A stretch of 64,000 nucleotides of DNA from Galeruca laticollis (GCA_963921935.1 OY998175.1:266283709-266347708), one strand, 5' to 3'. Numbered from the stretch's first letter, positions 40,496-53,329 are shown. Numbers and translations are program-made. The notes: generated by a model not told the origin, from the letters alone.

Positions 40496-41538
40496 ATTGC
40501 TATTATTGATTTATAATTTAATTAATTTGCAGAAACCTTTGATATTTGATTTCACCCCATTCTAGTGTTCGCAATGGTACTTTAACTATAAAACCCTTTA
40601 TGTGATAGTGGGGCCCTAGTTAATTGTTTTTTTTTGCTGATTACTGAGATAGTTTGAGAAATCTATATTTGAAGTTTATTTAGTTTCAATTAGCAACTTA
40701 AATTTTTTTATTACTTTATTACTGTATTTCCATAATTCACATTTTTATAGACGCAGTTTTATGATAACATTTGCTTCGGAATTCCAAGTTCATATCGTTT
40801 CCTTATTTGTTATTTTCGCCAGGAAAATATTACAGGTTTTATGATGGTCAGTTTCTTTGTGTTTCGAGAAGGCAATTAAGTATATTTGCAATAATAGTTG
40901 ACAATGAGGAATTTGTTCTTCTTAGTGTTTTACTGTTTTGAAAAAAGTTGTCGCAGTGTACAACTTTGATAATGTTTGATATGTTTTGAAATTATTTTAT
41001 TCTGGTATCTTAAAAAAACTTCTCGTGTTAATTGATTTTTGAAATTATTGCAAATCAGACGTTCCTTTTTGAAATGATTAGTATACCGATTTATTCAGAA
41101 GTAGATATAATTAAAAACGTGTAATATTCTGAAATAATTAGTATACAGGGTCGCTCATAAGTAACATTGTTAAATTTCATTTCTTGAATTTACAGTTATT
41201 ACTTTGATTACTTTGCAGTTACCATTAATTTGTTTACGCAGATCTTCCCGATGATGTGTATTCTGATCAACTTCCTGTTGATCCTAATTTATTTGGCCAT
41301 AATTACGATTTGCGAATCAGATCTAGTTGTGATTCTGATTAGTTTGGGTTTTTTTGGATTAATATTTCTTGACGTGACTATTTTTACTTTTCCGCCAACC
41401 TATCTAATATGCGAGAAAAGTATTGGTTTACCCACAAAAAAGTTGGAAATTTGAAATTTTTTTTTGAGTTATTTTTACGTTATCCATCAACAACAACACG
41501 AAAAAACGGTTTTAGAGAAAAAATCCTGTGTGTATGTC

Positions 41539-41582
41539 GTCGTCGTCGTCGTCAAAGTCGTCGTCGTCGTCGTTGTCATCGG
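41539..41582. repeat. (GTC)n-type trinucleotide repeat
   Basis: A GTCGTC run with interruptions. The Arg-rich and Val-rich ORFs across it are artefacts. Confidence 0.9.
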
Positions 41583-41589
41583 CCACTTT

Positions 41590-42375
41590 TCCTTGCAAGT
41601 CTTGTTAGCACGATACAGCCTCCAGAGTGCAATAAGTCACAAATTTCATGATGGAATATTGTTAAGAACATTTCACAGATGAACCCTATTCATTTTCAGC
41701 TCACCAGAGCCAGTACAACGGGTGCTATGGTACTTGAAGTACGACATTTTGTCGTTTTTCGAGAAATTTCAGTTTGTTAGCACGATACAGCCTCCGGAGT
41801 TCAACAAGTCACCAATTTTATTATTGAATATCATTCAGGGTATCTCACTGATGAACCCTATTGATTTTCAGCTCACCAGAGCAAATACAACCGGTGCTAC
41901 AGTACTTTAAGTACGATATTTTTGTCATTTTTGGAGAAGTTTCAGTTTGTTAGCACGATACAGCCTCCGGAGTATATACAAGTGATGAATTTTATGATTG
42001 GATATTATTCAGAGCGTCTTAAAGATGAACCCTATTGATATTGAGCTCACTAAAGCCAGTACAACGAATGCTGTGGTACTTGAAGTACCAAATTTTTGTC
42101 ATTTTTGGAGAATTTTCAGTTTGTTAGCACGATACAGCCTCCAGAGAGTATACGATTGATCAACTTTATGAATAAGTATTGTTCAAGGTGTCTCACAGAT
42201 GTACCCTATTGGTTTCCAGTTGACTAGAGCGAGTACAGCGGGTCCTATAAAACTAGATATACTAAATTTTTGGTTATTTTTGGAGAAATTTCGGTTTGTT
42301 AGCACGATACATCACCCGAAGTGTATACAAGTAACAATTTTATGATAGAATATTGTTCAGGGCCACAGATGCGGA
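41590..42375 (+). repeat. About 174-bp tandem satellite, 4.5 copies
   Basis: Each unit begins TTGTTAGCACGATACAGCC at 41602, 41774, 41947, 42121 and 42296 (periods 172-175). Internal landmarks such as GATGAACCCTATT, CAGCTCACCAGAGC and GTACTTGAAGTAC recur in each. Units differ by many substitutions. Confidence 0.95.
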
Positions 42376-44037
42376 AAAGTTAGTTTTAATCTTTAAAACC
42401 GTTTATTTATCTTAATTTTGATTTATTATCAAAATATATCGGGTATTTTTTATTTCTTGTTGTCAACAATTGTGTTGGGTCACAAATACGTTTTGTGTCT
42501 ATATATAGTAGAATTTACTTTTCTACTCTCTTATATGTCATGGTACCTCTATACATTATCTTTTGTTATAGTTACCGATGTGCAAAAGCACATATTTTTC
42601 TCTCATGCCTTTGCGTTCACTCTTGATGTATCTTGAGTATATTATTTTGTTTCTTTCTCTTATGTTGTGCATAATACAATTGTGTATTATATTTTTTTCA
42701 TCGTATCGCTTTGGTTTTTGGATTTTTGAAACGCCAAAAATTCTGTTCTGTAGAAAAAAAACTACCGTGAATGTTTCAAATTTTCTGAGATTTTCTTGCT
42801 TTATGCACCTTTAGAAATAAGTTTAGTTTGGAACGAACTTTATACTCCAATATTTTCTGGAATTTCTAGCTTTAGGCAAATCTTGAATTCAGTTAATTTT
42901 GTAGTAGTCACTCCTCTCTTTTTGTTGTGTTTGTACTGAGAAATTATATTTTTGCTTGGTAGCGTTTTCGTTCACAGTATACGCTTTATTGCTCAAATAT
43001 TTTCTAGACTTCCTTACTTCAGGCAAATTCTGGATTCAGATTATTATTACTATATATTATCTTTTTGCTTGGTAGCGTTTCTGTTTCAGTATGCGCTTTA
43101 GTTGTTTTTATCTTCCCTGTATTTCGATACGAGTAAAACACGTTCTTTTTGTTGCACAATTTATAGATTATTTTGGCGTACTGATACATACTGATAGTAT
43201 TTTATTTAGGCATATTTTAGTTTTCTTTTTGAATTGTGGACAAAACTATTTTTTTTTTGGATAAATTTCTTTTTGGTTTGGAATACCACAGTTCATAATT
43301 TCGTTACTTTCATAGCAAAAGGGTTTCCGATTTATAATGTTTTCTTCTATAGATCTTCCTATTTCGGTTTTGAGTTTCTTCTTTCCAAATTTTCCGATGG
43401 CAGGAAAGGGGGGAAAGGCCAAGGCTTGTTATTTTTTTTCTCCTTTTATTTTTCCTTTATAGTTACGTAATGTATTTTGAAAATACACTCACATTTTTAG
43501 TTACGCTGGAAAATTTTCTTAGTAGATTTCTGTCCCTTTTGTTTTTTTTTTCTATATATCGCGAGGTTTTTCCTACATGGTTGATGCTCTCATAAATCTA
43601 TGAGTCTGAGTGAACCATACTCTTCTGATACTTTTTCCTTGTTTTCTTTAGTTGATTTAGATTTTTCCTTTTGTGTTTAGTGTACCTGACATCCTAAGCA
43701 TCCTATATCACACTAAGTGATTATTTTTTTATAGATGAGGAATGTAGTTGTTTTCTTGTCTTTTCGTTGAGATGTTAGCATTCCATATTTTGGTAGAGGT
43801 CACCCCTCTAATTTTTTGGATATTTTGCTGAGGGATTTAGCATCTCATATTTTTTTTATATTTTAGAATCTCAGTATGGTGCCAATAACTGATTTTGTTT
43901 AATTTTTGATAATTTTTTGCGAATCGGAATAAGCTCCTATTATAATTGCTTACTGCATTTTGTTTAAATTTTTTGATTATAATTGCATATCACTTGCAAT
44001 GGTTTATTATCGCTAACAGGAATACGCGCCCATTATA
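42376..44037. other. T-rich interior of the 7.2-kb element
   Basis: Strongly T-rich on the plus strand, with some GTAGCGTTT-GTT-CAGTAT repeats near 42960 and 43073. No credible ORF. Confidence 0.5.
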
Positions 44038-45732
44038 CAGGGTGATTCTTAATATATGCGACAAACTGTAGGAGCTGATTCCTGGGGTTATTTTGATCAT
44101 AAAAGTTCATAAGAACATATGTCCAAAACCGCTTAGTTCAGAAGTTATAGAATGTTTAATAGAAAGTCAAAATAATAAATGGTTTTATTATAAATTAATA
44201 AAATAATTAGTAAAACAAAATTAAGTTGTAGTAACTGTCGATAATGACCGCCTTCAACTGTAATACAAGCTCGTAAACAAGTCTGTGCCTGTTTCTCTAA
44301 TATTCGTAGTGGTCGCGTTGTCGATGCTAATCAGTCGGTGTTTACCAGTCGCTCAAGAAGCACGTGTTGTGATTATGTACGGTATTTTGGAATTGTTTAT
44401 TTGTCATTTCAATATCTGTCAATAGTGTCAGAATATTCATTCAGTTTATTGCCAGTTTCTGTTTTCTAAAATGAATTATACGAATGGTGAGATGTGTGAT
44501 ATTCATTTCGTTCACGGTCTTGCCAATGGAAATACGCGTGCTGCTAGACGTCTTTATGCAGAACGATACCCGAACCGTATCATACCGCATCATCCCATGT
44601 TTGCCCGTCTTCATCAACGTCTTAGTGAAACGGGAAGTTTTAAAAAACGGACGACTGATAACGGGCCCCCATCTACAGTGAGAACTCCACAAGTTGAAGA
44701 AATGGTATTAGATGGAATTGAGGAACATCCTACAACAAGCACCAGAAAAATTGCGTTTGATTTGAACATGAGTCAGGCCACAGTTTGGAGAATATTGAAA
44801 GATCAACTGTTGTATCCATATCACATTCAACGGGTGCAGGCTCTATTGCCAGCAGATTTTCAACAAAGATTAGCTTTTTGTCAATGGATGCAACACGAAG
44901 TCGCACAAAATCCTAACCATTTGGCTCAAATACTCTTCACCGACGAGGCTACTTTCTCTAGAAACGTGATTATTAATTTTCATTATAATCACATATGGGC
45001 CGAAGAAAATCCGCGAGAAATAATGAATGCCCGTCATCAGCATCAATTCTCTGTCAATGTGTGGGCCGGAATTGTTGCAGATCACTTGTTAGGTCCACAT
45101 TTTTTACCGATGCGTTTAAATGCCGATGTATACCGCAATTTTCTTGAAGAGGCGTTACCACTACTGCTGGGAGAAGTTCCGTTGCAGTTAAGATTACAAA
45201 TGTATTTTATGCATGACGGTGCTCCAGCGCATTTTAGTTTACTTGCTCGCGAGTTTCTGGACAGTACGTATCCAAATCGGTGGATAGGACGGGGAGGTCC
45301 ACAGCCGTGGCCTCCTCGGTCTCCAGACTTAAATTCATTGGACTTTTTTCTCTGGGGCTACCTTAAAACATTAGTGTACACGACTCCCATGGAAAATGTC
45401 GATGAACTAAGAAATCGTATTATAGCAGCTTTTGAAACAATTCGAAATACCCCTGGTATTTTCGAACGGACTCGTCAGTCAATACGACGGAGGATAGCAG
45501 CTTGTAGTACAGTTGGAGGCGGTCATTTTCAACAGTTACTATAACTTAATTTTGTTTTACTAATTATTTTGTTAATTTATAATAAAACCATTTATTATTT
45601 TGACTTTCTATTAAACATTCTATAACTTCTGAACTAAGCGGTTTTGGACATATGTTCTTATGAACTTTTATGATCAAAATAACCCCAGGAATCAGCTCCT
45701 ACAGTTTGTCGCATATATTAAGAATCACCCCA
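44038..45732 (+). mobile_element. Mariner-like (IS630-Tc1-mariner) transposon, structurally complete
   Basis: 1,695 bp, flanked by TA on both sides (44036-44037 and 45733-45734). The terminal inverted repeats are about 235 bp (44038-44272 and 45498-45732) and nearly identical over the outer 190 bp (GGGTGATTCTTAATATATGC start). It encodes one intact transposase. The high similarity of the ends implies recent insertion. Confidence 0.93.
44471..45544 (+). CDS. Mariner-like transposase, 357 aa, apparently intact
   Basis: N-terminal helix-turn-helix region with VHGLANGNTRAARRLYAERYP (DUF4817-like) and a second HTH around TSTRKIAFDLNMSQATVWRIL. Catalytic triad: Asp158 in ILFTDEATF, Asp249 in MHDGAPAHF and Asp286 in PPRSPDLNSLDFFLWG. 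By my count 36 residues separate the second and third Asp, and the third acidic residue is Asp, not Glu. There is no stop or frameshift. The ATG at 44471 follows a short leader containing the left TIR, and the C-terminal residues (CSTVGGGHFQQLL) lie within the right TIR. Predicted to cut and paste the element at TA sites. Confidence 0.93.
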   Translation: MNYTNGEMCDIHFVHGLANGNTRAARRLYAERYPNRIIPHHPMFARLHQRLSETGSFKKRTTDNGPPSTVRTPQVEEMVLDGIEEHPTTSTRKIAFDLNMSQATVWRILKDQLLYPYHIQRVQALLPADFQQRLAFCQWMQHEVAQNPNHLAQILFTDEATFSRNVIINFHYNHIWAEENPREIMNARHQHQFSVNVWAGIVADHLLGPHFLPMRLNADVYRNFLEEALPLLLGEVPLQLRLQMYFMHDGAPAHFSLLAREFLDSTYPNRWIGRGGPQPWPPRSPDLNSLDFFLWGYLKTLVYTTPMENVDELRNRIIAAFETIRNTPGIFERTRQSIRRRIAACSTVGGGHFQQLL

Positions 45733-46004
45733 TATATTTTGAGTTTAATGCATTATGGATTCAATGTTTCTAATGCCATAGCTTCGACCTAGAGAAGGGT
45801 AACGATTCTTCACATCAATTGAATTTGTTTTCTTTTTTTTATCTTCTCATTGCTGTTATCTTTCCGTTTTCATTTTAACATGTAACATGTAAGCACATCT
45901 TCTTCTCTTGCTTATCACCACAATCTTGACGTTTTGGCTACTCCTCTTCGTAGGCTGTTAATGTTTATGAAAAAGTAATTTTTCTTCGAGGTGAGAGGGT
46001 GTAA

Positions 46005-46855
46005 CAAGCCGATCGGCTGTTATGATTTCCATTGGACTATTTTAATTCAATTTCGTCGTACTAATGATCCGAGATTAAAAAACTTGTTTCACTTCCAAAT
46101 TTTGTGTATTTAAACGATATCGTACATAGGAAAAGTCTCTTCCTATTAGTAACAATTGTATGTTAGTAGATCGTAGTGATTGTACATATTTGCTGGTGAG
46201 TTATATTCTTAAAATATTTTATCACCATGTGTTTTCTATGTTTCATTTCAAATTATAATATGGGCTGGCGTTAGTTGAATTTGTTATGTTAAATTCTTTT
46301 TTTTTGCAAAAAAGAAACATTTCATTTTCTTTGGAAGCAAATTTCAAATAACTTCTTTTCATTCTTTTTTAGCTTCATAATTCCGCAATTTCTGTTAATT
46401 TGGGGAACAAAGCGAATTGGATGGAACAGACTTCTGTTAGTTTTATTTTAAAAACTATATTCAGTTTTTTATGTGTTGGAGCATAAGCTTCCTGTCTGTT
46501 CTATCTATTCCTCACTTCCCAGAAATTTTCCTTATTTTTTTTCCATCTTTTTTTCTTTCCCCAGCTCTGCAGCCCCTAGATAGGCCCTAGGAACTAACCA
46601 TCATCACTAGAAACAGACACAACAGGGAACCGGCCAGGATGGATTATGCTCCAAATCTCCATCCGCTAGGACCTAGCTGAGAGCTGAATAATTCCAGAAC
46701 CTCACCAAATTAAGTCCTTTAACTTATACTCAATTCATGGAAATCTAGAATTGAAGATTTTTATTGTATAATGGCGTCCGTATTCGTATTGTATTTTGGA
46801 TATGCAGTTAATGTGAATCATCTATTGATGTTTGAATAAATATTATTTGCTGAAT
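46005..46855 (-). repeat. Right inverted arm of the 7.2-kb element
   Basis: Reverse complement of 39667-40495 with indels; outer end TTTGCTG at 46849-46855. Confidence 0.9.
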
Positions 46856-49800
46856 CCTTTGATATTTGATTTTCAGCAATTTATATTAACTTGTACCATC
46901 GCGTTAAAATATTCTTAGTATTTTGATTCGTTGAGTTAAAGTAAGTAAAAGGTTTTCCAGTTTTTAACATTTTAGTTTTTTTGTTTAATTAAAGTATCGG
47001 TTAAAAACTGGTGGCGTACAATTTGATATCGATTGTTCACCCCATCCCAGTGTTAGCTATGAAAATATCACTACCCTAAGAAATATATCTGATAGCCTTC
47101 AAAGTTTCAGGCGACTCCTCATTCGGGATTTGTACCATAACAGTTGTACCCAAGTTGGCTGAAAGGTTGAAATTAACAGCTCTGTACAAATAAATTATAC
47201 ATAACCCGAATAGTACAAAATTTAGTGATCTGACACAATTTCGTATTAACATTTTTTTCAACAATCTAATGTTTCTATAACATTCCTTTGTTATGATATA
47301 AATCCATGTATCCTCCGACGTAGCACTAATTTTTATAAATCTGACCTACAGGGTGCTTTTTAATTTTTGTTGTGTGACGATTCAGTTTTTGAATACATCT
47401 TTTCATTCAAAAGTTTTCACCACGAAGCATTCAGACATAATAAGGATGTTCAATAAGTAAATGAATAAATGCCCATTTTCCATTATAAATATCGCACATA
47501 AAAAATTGTCATTACAAAAACACAAAGTCTATAATTAAAAATATTTACTTAGTACAATGTTACAATATTAGAATAAAAGTATTAAAAAACAAGTTTCATA
47601 AGGCAAGTTTTCATTGAATGCGTCCATGTTCAGAAAACGAGATCCATATCCAAATCCGTTTGAATATTAGCAGTCCTTCGTGTTCGTTTCACAGTTCAGG
47701 AATTTCTACGGCTTCTATAGAAGTTCCAGTTTCATCTACCTTATCCTAAAGAAAATGAAGATTTTGATTGGGGATTAGAACTTTTTTAAATTACAATAAT
47801 ACCGACCGGTTTAAGACGTTTTCACACTTTGCTCATCCTTTGTTTGATGCTAATATATCCCATATTTAGAGAATGGATCTAATCAAGACTATCTCTACTT
47901 TATAGTTTGGATGGTTCTCCTAAAAAGTTGAACAAATGTAGTTTAGTTTAACACCATATTTAATTATAAATTCAAACATTTTGGATAATAATTTGTGTAT
48001 TTCTTATGTACTAATAATATTTACCTACCTAATACAAAATGACCAATACAAATTCGTGCATGTTTAAGGAATATATCGCTCACATTGCCCCGTTTTAAAG
48101 CTCTAACCCAACATTCTCGAAGTTCTTTTCATAAGGTGTTCAGCATTTCTCCTCGGTTTTTAAGGCTTTGGAAATTATAAAATAACAAACTTGATCCCTT
48201 TCTGCCCCTTTAGAACATCCCACAATAGAACATAACGCCGGAATTAAAAATTATTCACAATTTGAACATCGAACTTCTCTATTGATTACAATGAAGCGAA
48301 CGTTTTGTATGACCTACTGGCAATATGGCGGATTTTTCGTGACGCCACCTCAAAATGATCTATTTGTTAACATTTTATTGGTTGTGAGTTCAATTTCTAA
48401 ACGCAAAATAAAATTAATTGGAGTTTATGGAACATAAATAATTTAAAGTGAGGTTTAGGTTTCTTCTAACATAGCCATTTTTAGTCCTCTGGATGCCAAT
48501 ATTGACTTTATAATCAAAGAAATCTCAACGAATGAAGGTGTAAACAAGAAACCACACGTACAATTAGTTTCAACCAAATTCGAAATAAATTAGTTACCCT
48601 TCTTACTTACATTGAACCAACAAATTTTGAAAAATATTGTTCTTGCATTGAACGAAGTCCACGAAGGTTGTATTGGTCGGAAGAAATGCTGTCATATCAT
48701 GAAATAGGTTGATCTTGCATTGAAGAAAATATGATAAAAAACGAGACACGGTTTAACAATGAATTACAATTTGAGTAATGGTAGTCTTGTATTACGACTT
48801 TGGCACATTTCCACCTTAAACTAAAATATGTTCATAAAGCTTTCAGATTTCTTAAAACTTAACAACATATTTCAAGTTATGTTGATAATCGTTGAACAAA
48901 GCATCAAAATTAAGTAAATTCAATAAAAACCAATTTTACGATTATTAGTTATTCCCTGTGATTTAGACTTATCGTTGTATTCCATTACCAAACATAATAA
49001 CGAGAACAATATGATGTGGTAAAAATCTCAAAATCGTTGAATTTTGAGTTATAATGGTCTTGTTTTCATAGTGCGATATAGTTTCCCTTTTGCAACACAA
49101 ATGCAGACACTAACAAAAATGGACAATAAATTCGACGGATAATGTTCTCCATTCTCCATATTTCCACTAGTTTTGCAATCAAGACAAAAAAATAACAAGT
49201 ATATTATGAAGCCAATATTTAACCAAGATTTTTCATAGCAATCAGTAGCAAATTCTGAAAAATTAGTGAAATCGTATTAAAACTTAAGTTAGTTAATTTT
49301 AAATTAATATTGAGAGATGATAACAGAATTTCCTGGACAAAAGTTAACTTTGAAATTCTAAAATAATTTCAAGAAAAAAAAAGAAACTGAAAAAGTAACT
49401 ATATAATGTCTAATATTTAGAGTTTGGTTGAAGTTCTTTATGTTGATAGAAAAAACATTTTAAATTTATTGTTAATAGAAAAATATAATTGTTACAAGAT
49501 AACCAAGTCCAACAGAACGAATAGTGGAACTAATTATTAATGGTTATATGCTACTACATAAAAGCTAACATCAACAACTACGTATTCAATTTGAAAATAA
49601 GAAAATGTATCTACGTTTAAAAAAATGTACAATTTGACTTTTCATGTTATAAACTTCTGTAAGAGCTAACTGTTTTCCAATGATAAGAAACTCTCTATTA
49701 TTTTGAAAAGTTCTTAAATGCAGCATGTTACCCTATATCAAATTAAATACTCTCTGTACTGGCTGCTCAACAAAAAGTTTGAATCGCATTGAAAAAGCTC

Positions 49801-50900
49801 GTATCCTAGTTCACAGAGTGAATAGGCATATCAATAACATATATATTTATAGTTAAAATATACTCAGTGACATAAGAACTGTTACACTCGGAAGGAATAA
49901 TTTCTTGACCTTGCTTTTTTGGCAACATCATGATCATATTTAGAGCAGGCTATTCATATTCTTTGGTGTGAAGAGAGAATTATATTGTATTTTCTTTGAG
50001 TTCAAACTAACTTGGTGATTGGGTGTTATTGAAATTAAACACTATTTATTCACTGATTATAGCATTAGCATTTTACTTGCTATTGAAGGGCCGGCACTTT
50101 ACCGATAAATGTGAAGAGAGGACTACATGCTCGTGCTGTGGTTGCCGTAGGAAGAGGATAATTTGTAGGTTGGTATCGTATTTATACGTGAAGCATATAT
50201 GAGAACGGAGATCGGTGATATTGGAAATTCCTCAATGTGGCCTACGTGTCTTTCCACATGTGCTGGTTTAATGTTTATTTGGATAGAATGTTGTTTGATC
50301 TCGATGGGGGATACAGATTAGGGTGGAATGAAGTTCTAGGGCAACATATTTTTTTAACCGTAAAACATTCTAATAGCATTCAAAACTTGCGTATTTGTAT
50401 CACAAACACCACTATAAATTTCAATGTTTTTTATATCTATATCTTGAGGTGCCGCAATAGCCCTAAAAATAATTTTTTTAAGGAAGTCAAAATTTTCTAA
50501 TAAATTAAAAAAAAATCTGCCCATTCTGTTCTTTGAATATATTTTTAAATAACAGTTTAAACAGTTTTCTTCGTAGGAAAAGTGAAGGCATAAGGATAAG
50601 TAGTGATATATTTATTATATTTGTAATTGCTATATTGCTGATTTGTCTAAAAACGTCAAATAAATGAGAATTTAATATCAGAATAGAAAACTCACCTTAG
50701 AAAACTCAATGATATCAATAACTTCACCTGAGAAATGGTGCTCAATAATAGCTTTTAAATTAATATATTTAAAATAATTGTAGTTTTTCAGCTTCATAGG
50801 GATTTTAGACAGGGATAAGAAGCGCATGCTACAAAACATTCCATAAACTCTTGTATATTTTATGGAAAGATATATGAAAATTGATGCTGAGATAAAATTC
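46856..50900. other. Noncoding AT-rich stretch, little recognised
   Basis: Includes 46856-47090, which shares CCTTTGATATTTGATTT and CACCCCAT-C-AGTGTT with 40540-40580, and the dispersed repeat copy at 47120-47225. The remainder shows no gene, RNA or transposon protein that I can support. Confidence 0.5.
47120..47225 (-). repeat. Dispersed repeat, inverted partner of 6600-6830
   Basis: Carries CCAAGTTGGCTGAAAGGTTGAAATTAAC and TGTACAAATAAATTATAC as described by landmarks, the reverse complement of the block near 6720-6800. Confidence 0.6.
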
Positions 50901-51049
50901 ATTGAAGGAAATTAGACATGAAATAGATCAAATTACTTTCATTTTATTTTAGTACTTTTAACTTTCTTCTGTTATAAACTTCTTCAATTCTTCGCAACTA
51001 AGAACTGGTTTTTGGTCTCAAATTTAGGCATCATCTTCTGTGATTCACT

Positions 51050-52300
51050 GCTTTCTTTAACAAAGCCGTCTCTTGCTTCAGGACCGCAAACACTTAGTCA
51101 CGACTCTGTTACAAGTTTATTACTTTTTCCATGGCTTGAGTTTGGCAGGGAAAACGAAAAGTCTATCGACTGAATTCGGCAACCATGTTCTTTTGCCTCA
51201 TTGATACACCCTTTTGAAGCCTCATCAGTTATGTGTTTAGTCATCGGAGGCTCTGTGATTGCTAAGTCCAACCAAGGTTGTCGGAGGGATTCTCTGTTCC
51301 AACATATAACCGAAGTATGCGACTTGCTAACGTGAGCCATCGTGAATGGGCGAACTTTCCTGGTTTTCTTAAGGAGAGATCTTGAGAACATTCACTACTT
51401 GAGATCGCAATGCACATTTCAAGTAAATATGTTTGGTATGTGTTTAAATCTTTTATTATTTCAAGATCAGGAAGGTTGTGTTGTATTGTAGAAAAGTTAA
51501 CCACTGGAAGCTCATGACATTTTCCAAGCTGCTTTCCAATTACACCTGCAAATTCATTAGGACCTGTTGTTTTCCCATCTCATCCACAAAAAAGATGGCG
51601 CAAAGGCAACTGATCACCATGAAACAAACAAATCAGCCACTGTAGTGGTCTATTTAGGGTTTTTTCCATCAAAGCAAGTACACCATTATTAACTCCTGTG
51701 TTTGTTGCCATTCCATCACATCCGATAGCAGTTAAGCTAGATAAATCCAAACTATTGTTACCATTAAAATACTCTATAATGCTATTTTCTATGGCTTCGC
51801 CTGTTCCAGAAGCTGGAGTTACATGCCCGAGAAAGAATGAACTTGGCTCTTCTACTAATGAAATATGCTCTTCGACAATAGTTTTCTTGTAAAATTTGTT
51901 TCCTTTTTTTTTCTTGCAAAATTTATTTATCATTTCTACCATCAAAAAATAATCCCTTCTTCTCGTTAATTTGGTTAAAACTATTTACAATAGCTTTTCT
52001 TGGACCTCGCTCTTCGAATTTTCATTCTATCAATTACTTTACTTTTATCAACATCTGTAATCATTCCAACATCTTTAAGAACTGTACTTGCAATAGCAGC
52101 AGCAACCCTATCTGAATCTCCAGTTCTGTCACAGATAGACGCAACTGTTGGTAATTCCACACGCATTTGATCGCATGTGGTTGACGTCTGAACGGAAGTG
52201 GAGGATTGGTCTGGGTTGTTGATTGGTTCTTCATCAGAACCTGGGTCAGTATCAGACTTTTCGCTTATATCTGCAGCATCGCTATGAAACGCCTTACCAG
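51050..52300 (-). pseudogene. hAT-like DDE transposase relic
   Basis: Minus-strand pieces in order: SEKSDTDPGSDEEPINN and VELPTVASICDRTGDSDRVAAAIAS (52300-51981), EEHISLVEEPSSFFLGHVTP, LTAIGCDGMATNTGVNNG and LQWLICLFHGDQLPLRHLF (51945-51580), then NTYQTYLLEMCIAISS, PGKFAHSRWLTLASRILRLY (51504-51262) and a last piece to about 51098. Conserved Asp in GCDG, a C-x-x-H pair and HSRWLT are compatible with the hAT-type RNase H fold, and the same protein recurs in large numbers in insect genomes in my recollection. At least three frameshifts break it. I see no terminal inverted repeats, so superfamily is tentative. Confidence 0.55.
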
Positions 52301-52819
52301 CTGATTGTTGATTATACCGTAAATTTCACTTACTGTTGGTTCCTTTGAAGTTGCCTCTGGTTTTAGTTCATGTCGTACAAATAGGTAATATTTCATCACA
52401 TCACAATAAGTTGGCAAACAACTCACTTAATTCTTTGGAATGTCTGAATATTGGACATTCTAACTTTAGTGGTTTTGACAATGCCATCGCACTAGTGATA
52501 ATCAAAAGAAATTTATATAAAAAAATAAACATTTTTCTACGCCCTATCTTTAAAGTACCTTGTATTTCATCGGTTTGTAGCGCTTAAAGTGGTTGTTTAT
52601 GGTTAGAGTGAAAAAAAGTAAAAAAGCGTTGAAAAAAGTGCCATAACGTTAACTTTATTTCACGCTTCCCATAAGCTAACACATTTAATCTTGGCTGGGC
52701 ATCGAGGATGGACTTTCATGAAACTTTATGGTTAGAGTAATTTACCGAAGGAGCCTAATTAAAATATCCCAAATTTCTTCTTGAATTTTATTTTTTTGTA
52801 TAGGGCTGTAGAAAAAATA
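52301..52819. other. Unassigned AT-rich DNA
   Basis: No supported feature. Confidence 0.4.
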
Positions 52820-52932
52820 ATGTATGCAACATGTGCATAAAGTGTCTTTTTTTCACTCATGGAATCGCCGCACTCGCCTGTTTTTCCATTCGTGAAAAAA
52901 AGTACCACTTTATGCACTTGTTGCATAAATTA
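52820..52932. repeat. Hairpin (MITE-like) inverted repeat
   Basis: Arms of about 48 bp: TATGCAACATGTGCATAAAGTG plus TTTTTTTCAC-GAATGG-type sequence on the left, and its reverse complement on the right, around a CCGCACTCGCCTG loop. No coding capacity. Confidence 0.75.
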
Positions 52933-53329
52933 CTATTACGTTACAATTATAACATTAAAAAACTGACAGTTCGACACTTTAACCACGCAAGATAACCGCA
53001 CTTGCTACTCACTCAATGACTTTAGCAGTCAGCACTGAACGAATGACAGGGGCTCCCCCGCCACTCTGGTTTCCCCACCGTGTACTCCTGCCTAATACTG
53101 TCACCATTGTGTTTATTTGTTATATATTTTAACAAAACACATTATTTTAATAGGTCGGTTTTCTCTAAGAATACCTAAGAAATAAACTTTGTTACTTTTG
53201 CTTAATCATATTAAGAGGATTATATCTAAAAATACATATTATTTGTAGTGGTATGTAACCTATATCAGTTTCTTTTACTTATAAATTCTCTAAATTAAAC
53301 AGAATAAAAAGACAATGCATAATTATAAG

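Larger units (their letters stand above)
39667..46855. mobile_element. 7.2-kb element with roughly 800-bp inverted arms
   Basis: Starts CAGCAAATTATATTTATTC. The other end in reverse complement starts CAGCAAATAATATTTATTC. The arms (39667-40495 and 46005-46855) match over their whole length with indels. It interrupts a gypsy RT at a precise base. The interior is T-rich and encodes nothing of its own except a later mariner-like insertion. It could be a nonautonomous foldback-type or other long-TIR DNA transposon. No target duplication beyond AAT is clear. Confidence 0.7.

Noticed and set aside
41409..41682. Arg-rich and Val-rich ORFs
   Set aside because: Generated by the GTC trinucleotide repeat.
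41590..42375. CRISPR-like array
   Set aside because: The units are 174-bp tandem satellites without short repeats and unique spacers, in a eukaryotic genome.
50237..50902. ORFs near 50.2-50.9 kb as host exons
   Set aside because: No family resemblance, no splice support, high AT content.
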